NCBI GenBank assembly: GCA_905234605.1
Contig: CAJOIE010000002.1
Coordinates: forward strand, 1-64,000
Source: an uncultured Bacteroidaceae bacterium
Lineage (GTDB): Bacteria; Bacteroidota; Bacteroidia; Bacteroidales; Bacteroidaceae
Length of the DNA stretch: 64,000 nucleotides
Direction: 5' to 3'
A program made the position numbers and the translations under genes. Shown in pieces: positions 59,836-64,000 of this stretch (its first letter is position 1; each line of letters begins with the position of its first letter). The notes beneath the pieces were generated by a model. That model ran no database searches and was not told the origin of the DNA. It saw nothing but the letters and a program-made list of their open reading frames with translations.

Positions 59836-62800
59836 TCAATGCCTCACGGCCACCTTGCGCTGCCCCACGATGTTCACTCCGGACTCCATGCGCGAGCGGC
59901 GGCGACCATCGGTGCCGAAAATGCTGCGGGCATGCAAGGCAGCCGCCGGCAGCATGCGCACCGGCACCTTGCGGATGAAACCGTCGACACTCTCATGGAA
60001 GCCTATGTGACTGATGACCGTGGTGCCCGTGGTGCTTGTGATCCCGAAGATAGTGTGGCCGGCACAGACGGAAAAACGGTCGCCCACGTTGTTGGCGTTC
60101 AGCCCCGATGCATTCATATCCCAAGCTATCACCACCTCGCCGTCGACATCGGAGCACACCTCCGTGGGCGACACCTGAGTGCCACGGTTGACACCGTTGA
60201 GCCACCAGAGGTAGCTCGCGCCGGCAGCCGTGGAGAGGTTTGTACCCTTGACAATAAGATAGTGCTCCTGCGAGGCTATGGTGTAGTCGAGATTGGCCCA
60301 ATCCATATTAAGTGCAACGTTGTTGGCCCCCGTGGCAAGCACAGTGATGGTGTTGGCCTCGGTGTCGTAGCTTATGGAGCTCTGCGCCACACGGCCGGCA
60401 TCGCCCGTGACCCAGTCTGTGGCACGGAAGTTGTAGGCATGGTTGTCGTAGCCGCTGACGAGGCGAAGGTAGTAGAGACCTGGCAGCATGGTGCCCTCGG
60501 AGGCCCTGAAGCGCACGGTGAGTGTCTCCTTAGGTCTGCCGTCGGCACGCCGCAGCATGGCAGGCTCCACGGGCACTTCCAGATTGTAGAAGCCCTTGGC
60601 GTCCTGCCCCTTGACAGAGGAGGGCACCGTCACGGTGGCAACATCCTGCCCGTCGATGCTCAGCACGCCCTTGCGCCCGTGGTCGGCAACAGTGAGGCGG
60701 AGCATGACAGCCACGCCGTCGGTGAGACCCTGAGTGTTGGCCAGCACATACTGGACATAGCCGCCGGCCTTTGCATCGCGGTAGGTCTCACCCTGGTAGG
60801 TGCCCGTCGATGAGTCGTCGGAATAGGCATAGCTGTGTCCGGCCTCGCTCTGCTGCTCGCCCGTGGCCACGAAGTCGATGGTGCGTGCAGCGAGTGCGGC
60901 AGCCTCGGCGTCGGCGCGCCCCATGTCGCTGTCAGCATAGGTCTCGGGTGTAGCGGCATACCAGTAGCACATGTAGCGTGCGTGGTGTATACCATAGAAG
61001 GGTTGCAGCGTGAGGTGCTGCCAGCTGCCCTTAGACTGCGCGCTGCCGGCATCAATGTCGAAGCGGAGAGCTGCGGCGGCATCGGCAAACTGCGCCGTGA
61101 CGCGCTGCATGGTCTGCTCGCGCGAGGCATCAATGAGCAGCGGTGCCGATGTGAGTTCCTTGACGGATGCCCGCGAGCCCGGTGCGTGGTCCATGCGCCC
61201 CTCGAGGCCATACTCGTTCTGTAGTTGCTCATACTCCAGCCCCGTGGCAGCAGCCTCCTCGGACGAGGTGGCCGTGGTCTGTGCGGCAAGGAGTATGGGG
61301 CCATACTCAAACGCGATGTAGTCCTCGAGCCCTGGACACTCCTCATAGTGCAGGCGCATGGGCAGGAGGATGTCGACCCTGTCGCCTTCTGCCCACGTGC
61401 GGTGCAGCTGCACGTAGCCGGCCTCGCCCGCTGTGGTGGCTCCGTCCACGGCAGCCTGCTGGCTCTCGCCGTTGACGAGGATGCCATAGCCGTCGCCGGC
61501 CCATGCAGGACGGCGTATGGCTATGGTGTAGGTGCCGGCACGGGTGACGGTGAGGTGCGACTGCGCCACCTGCATGTAGCCGTCAGAGGCCTTGAGCGAG
61601 GCCGGCCCTGTGGTGAAGGTGCCTTCCACGTAGGGGAACACGGTCTCTTGCTGGAGGCCGAAGTGCTCGTCGGTGAGGGTGCTTGCCACAAAGAGGTTCA
61701 CATAGAGGACATCGTCGCCTGAGTGTGTATAGACAAAGTGGCCATACTTGGAGTGGTTCTCCATGCCCGTGCCTACGCAGCACCACATGGATGCATTGAG
61801 CGTGGAGTAGATGCGGTAGCCCTGTGGCCTCAGGGTGGTGAAGTAGACGTAACCGCCTGTATCCGGGTCACGCGACGACAGTATGTGGTTGTACATCGTG
61901 TGCTCGTAGAAATCGGCGTAGGTTGCATCGTGTGTCTGGTCGAAGAGCATCTCGGAGAGCTTGAGCATGTTGTTGCTGTTGCAGCTCTCAGGGCCGTCCA
62001 CGTCGTCTATGTAGCGGTGTGCCTCGCTGACGATGTTGAAGAAGTGCTCCGAGGTGGAGTTGCCTCCGATGCATGTGGTGCGGTGTGCGGCCACGTCGGC
62101 CCAGAAGTTGCGCGACGCATCGCGGTAGGCAGTCTGCGTTGGGTCGGCCTCGTAGATGCGTGCGAAGCCTATGTATTTCGGCACCTGTGTGTTGGCATGC
62201 TTGCCGTCGAGGAACGTGGCCGACGGCGTGGCCATGCCTTGCAGCATCTGACGGTGGCTATATCGGCATGCGGCTTCGAGGTACTTGTCGTCGCCGAAGA
62301 TGCTGTAGGCGTCGGCCATGGACTCATTCACTCCGCCATGTTCCCACCCCAGGACGGTCTGCATGTCGGCATCGGAGAGCTGTGCGGTGAGTGCCACCGT
62401 CCAGTCGGCCAGCGAGCGGAAGCACTCGAGGGCGGTGTCGTTGCCGGCATAGAGCCAGGCGTCGCGCAGTCCGGCCAGCACTTTGTGCTGGCAGTAGAGC
62501 GGCACCCATCCGCCGTAGCGGCGGAAGTCGCTGATGTTGCCGGCGTAGAGTGATGTCCACACGGAGCGCAGTGGCTGGCCTCCGATGAAGCCGTGCAGGC
62601 CTTGTGTGTCGGCATCGTAGGCGGTCTGACAGTCGCTCAGGATGCTTATGCAGTAGCTGAGACGCTCGCCGAGCTGTGCTCGCAGGTCGCCCTCGCCCAC
62701 GGCGGCATAGGCCAGTGCCAGTGCAGAGAGGTAGTGTCCGCCCACGTGTCCCTCGAGGCTCCAGTCGGCAAGGCCCCAGTTGGAGAATGAGGGGTGCTGC

Positions 62801-63042
62801 GTGAGCCACCCGTAGTATGGGCTGTCTGTCTTGGCATCGAGGCCGGCCTCGCGTATGAAGGGTGCCATCAGGCGGTCGGCATCGTAGCTGAGGAGGAGGC
62901 GGGCATTGTTGTCCTGGGCGGTGCGCAGCGGGCTGTCGAGGAGCTGCACCTGTGTGAGGCTGAAGTGCTGCGGATAGATGGTGGTCTGTGCATGTGTCGC
63001 GGCCGAGAGAGCCATCAGGGCGATGGTGAGGATGTGTCGCAT
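59836..63042 (-). CDS. Large secreted GH127-type hydrolase (DUF1680) with extra C-terminal modules
   Basis: The 1068-residue protein has a signal peptide (MRHILTIALMALSAATHAQ) and a DUF1680/GH127 barrel in residues about 25-560. Motifs include SLEGHVGGHYLSALALAYA, CQHKVLAGLRDAW, ESCNSNNMLKLSEMLFD and the cysteine cluster MWCCVGTGMENHSKYG. A beta-sandwich region follows (about 560-860), then a C-terminal module of about 150 residues ending QRKVAVRH, possibly a sorting tail. Arabinofuranosidase-type activity is the family expectation. It is only distantly similar to the 34.6-kb GH127 protein. Confidence 0.85.
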   Translation of the reverse strand: MRHILTIALMALSAATHAQTTIYPQHFSLTQVQLLDSPLRTAQDNNARLLLSYDADRLMAPFIREAGLDAKTDSPYYGWLTQHPSFSNWGLADWSLEGHVGGHYLSALALAYAAVGEGDLRAQLGERLSYCISILSDCQTAYDADTQGLHGFIGGQPLRSVWTSLYAGNISDFRRYGGWVPLYCQHKVLAGLRDAWLYAGNDTALECFRSLADWTVALTAQLSDADMQTVLGWEHGGVNESMADAYSIFGDDKYLEAACRYSHRQMLQGMATPSATFLDGKHANTQVPKYIGFARIYEADPTQTAYRDASRNFWADVAAHRTTCIGGNSTSEHFFNIVSEAHRYIDDVDGPESCNSNNMLKLSEMLFDQTHDATYADFYEHTMYNHILSSRDPDTGGYVYFTTLRPQGYRIYSTLNASMWCCVGTGMENHSKYGHFVYTHSGDDVLYVNLFVASTLTDEHFGLQQETVFPYVEGTFTTGPASLKASDGYMQVAQSHLTVTRAGTYTIAIRRPAWAGDGYGILVNGESQQAAVDGATTAGEAGYVQLHRTWAEGDRVDILLPMRLHYEECPGLEDYIAFEYGPILLAAQTTATSSEEAAATGLEYEQLQNEYGLEGRMDHAPGSRASVKELTSAPLLIDASREQTMQRVTAQFADAAAALRFDIDAGSAQSKGSWQHLTLQPFYGIHHARYMCYWYAATPETYADSDMGRADAEAAALAARTIDFVATGEQQSEAGHSYAYSDDSSTGTYQGETYRDAKAGGYVQYVLANTQGLTDGVAVMLRLTVADHGRKGVLSIDGQDVATVTVPSSVKGQDAKGFYNLEVPVEPAMLRRADGRPKETLTVRFRASEGTMLPGLYYLRLVSGYDNHAYNFRATDWVTGDAGRVAQSSISYDTEANTITVLATGANNVALNMDWANLDYTIASQEHYLIVKGTNLSTAAGASYLWWLNGVNRGTQVSPTEVCSDVDGEVVIAWDMNASGLNANNVGDRFSVCAGHTIFGITSTTGTTVISHIGFHESVDGFIRKVPVRMLPAAALHARSIFGTDGRRRSRMESGVNIVGQRKVAVRH

Positions 63043-63076
63043 AGTGTCAGGTGTGTGCTTGTGGCTGTTGTTGGTT

Positions 63077-63574
63077 CTATTTGTCTTCGTCGGTGTATGC
63101 GGCCACTCCCACGGCGTCCATTATCACGAATGTGGGGTTGTATCCGTCGGGTGTGGCGAGCATCACGGCACCTGTCGGCAGCTGCCACTGTATGCGGTCG
63201 CCTGCGGCGTCGGCGGGCTCGCCGTAGTGGCGGCGCAGGGAGTCGAGCAGCACGTCGGAGGGCATGTTGTGTGGCTGTGCCAGTATGCGGTATACTGTTC
63301 GCGTGCGCTTTGTGTAGCTGACGCGGAACACTTGTGTGGTGCCGAACACGGTTCCTTTGAAGACGAAGGAGCGTGTGTCGCCGTCACGCTTCTGTAGTTT
63401 GTAGCCTGCCTGACGCAGTGCGTCGGCGAACTCGTAGATGTCGCCTTTCACGGGTATGCCTTCGAAGCTGATGTGCTGCCGGCGCACGGCCGTGGCGCCT
63501 GAGGCTGCGTCCTGAGCTATGGCAAGGCATGGTGCCATGGCGCACAGGATGAGTAGCAGGAGTGTGCGTCTCAT
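63077..63574 (-). CDS. Small secreted protein of unknown function
   Basis: The 165-residue protein has a signal peptide (MRRTLLLLILCAMAPCLAIAQ) and a short alpha/beta domain containing ISFEGIPVKGDIYEFADALRQ-like sequence that recalls small exported proteins of Bacteroidetes. I do not recognise a characterised family. It precedes the large GH127 gene by 34 bases with no promoter between, so the two are probably co-transcribed. Confidence 0.7.
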   Translation of the reverse strand: MRRTLLLLILCAMAPCLAIAQDAASGATAVRRQHISFEGIPVKGDIYEFADALRQAGYKLQKRDGDTRSFVFKGTVFGTTQVFRVSYTKRTRTVYRILAQPHNMPSDVLLDSLRRHYGEPADAAGDRIQWQLPTGAVMLATPDGYNPTFVIMDAVGVAAYTDEDK

Positions 63575-63600
63575 GTCGGTAGTATGCTGCATTGATGCCA

Positions 63601-63608
63601 CAAAAATA
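63601..63608 (-). promoter_or_regulatory. -7 box (TATTTTTG) for the secreted protein-GH127 operon
   Basis: TATTTTTG on the minus strand lies 26 bases upstream of the ATG at 63574. No clear -33 element is visible. Confidence 0.45.
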
Positions 63609-63630
63609 ATGCTATTTGCGTCGCGTGTGC

Positions 63631-63638
63631 TACTTTTG
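63631..63638 (+). promoter_or_regulatory. -7 box (TACTTTTG) for the nitroreductase gene
   Basis: TACTTTTG on the plus strand lies 40 bases upstream of the ATG at 63679, with pyrimidine-rich simple sequence between. Confidence 0.5.
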
Positions 63639-63678
63639 CGTTCACCTTTTACCTTTCATCATTCACTTTTTTGCTTGC

Positions 63679-64000
63679 ATGTCTACAATTTCCGAACACC
63701 GCACCATCCGCCGCTACTCCGGCCGCGACATCGCTCCCGAGCTGCTCTCACGCTTGCTTGAGGAGGCAGGGCGCACACAGACCATGGGCAACCTTCAGCT
63801 CTACAGCGTGGTGGTCACGCGCTCGGCCGAGGGCAAGGCCGCGCTGTCGCCCCTGCACTTCGCGCAGCCCATGGTGACCGAGGCTGCAGTGGTGCTCACG
63901 GTGTGTGCCGACTTCCGGCGCACGAGCCGCTGGGCCGAGTGCCGCCGTGCCACGCCTGGCTACGACAATGCCCTGAGCTGCCTCAATGCCATGACCGATG
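63679..64000 (+). CDS. Nitroreductase-family oxidoreductase (partial, runs off the window)
   Basis: The frame opens at ATG 63679 and stays open to the last base, giving 107 residues of an incomplete protein. The start (STISEHRTIRRYSGRDIAPE) and the following GNLQLYSVVVTRSAEGK are typical of NfsA/FRP-type flavin nitroreductases, where the RxxRxY motif binds FMN. Such enzymes reduce quinones, nitro compounds or flavins with NAD(P)H. The C-terminal half is outside the window. Confidence 0.85.
   Translation, partial: MSTISEHRTIRRYSGRDIAPELLSRLLEEAGRTQTMGNLQLYSVVVTRSAEGKAALSPLHFAQPMVTEAAVVLTVCADFRRTSRWAECRRATPGYDNALSCLNAMTD

Noticed and set aside
58627..60813. 728-codon plus-strand open frame
   Set aside because: It lies antisense to two well-supported minus-strand genes (NrdJ-like and GH127) and spans their gap; its sequence is Ala/Gly/His/Arg-rich without domain motifs, as expected for a GC-rich shadow frame.
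1..64000. tRNA, rRNA, insertion sequences or prophage genes
   Set aside because: No tRNA-like cloverleaf, rRNA segment, transposase, integrase or phage structural gene was recognised; the window reads as ordinary chromosome with closely packed operons.

Overview
The window looks like chromosome of a GC-rich (about 60% or more by eye) member of the Bacteroidales, most likely Prevotellaceae-like. This rests on several things seen in the sequence. There are Bacteroidetes-type promoters (TTG, about 19-20 bp, TAnnTTTG) in front of many genes. Secreted enzymes end in type IX-secretion-like tails. The family complement is typical: TonB receptors, DUF6029/Omp28, split glycine decarboxylase, a fused DAHP synthase-chorismate mutase and B12-linked enzymes. 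The species call is inference.

Layout. 0.1-8.2 kb: topB (minus); then aroB, a GH43 hydrolase, a DUF1573 protein and the B12-linked GTPase meaB (plus); then a PEGA-domain protein (minus). 8.5-26.4 kb: a long minus-strand cobalamin locus that starts at a cobalamin riboswitch. It reads btuB-like receptor, lipoprotein CbiK chelatase, second TonB receptor, threonine-phosphate decarboxylase, cobQ, cbiB, cobJ-cbiC fusion, cbiET, cbiG-cobM fusion, FecCD permease, periplasmic binding protein, cobK-cbiD fusion. cbiA is divergent at 26.6 kb. No precorrin-2 C20-methyltransferase and no ABC ATPase lie in the window. 28-37.5 kb: two tandem GH33 sialidases facing a GH127-type hydrolase. 37.5-45 kb: a Cu/Zn-type permease with a C-terminal HMA domain, then the aromatic operon pheA-aminotransferase-aroG/Q-tyrA-menA-CPBP protease, preceded by a promoter, a 22-codon leader ORF and a strong hairpin. 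45-51 kb: glmS, and a thioredoxin/DUF6029/Omp28 operon with a small secreted protein. 51-58 kb: lplA and the whole glycine cleavage system (gcvT, gcvH, gcvPA, gcvPB, lpdA) with folB convergent. 58-64 kb: an odd truncated relative of B12-dependent ribonucleotide reductase, a second GH127-type hydrolase, a small secreted protein and the start of a nitroreductase.

The most unusual signal is a dispersed family of intergenic arrays. A 12-bp dyad, consensus ACCNTGCANGGT, occurs in clusters of four or five sites whose TGCA cores are spaced 22 or 23 bp apart (about two helical turns), whatever the orientation of each copy. Clusters lie near 8.35, 26.5, 34.5, 46.9 and 58.4 kb. A two-site hairpin sits at the left edge and a lone copy at 20.65 kb. 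Some copies also fold into terminator-like hairpins between convergent genes, but others do not.

The B12 theme recurs: corrinoid synthesis and uptake, MeaB (partner of methylmalonyl-CoA mutase) and the NrdJ-like protein. All functions are assigned from recognised protein motifs without database searches. Promoters are matched by eye to the Bacteroidetes consensus.
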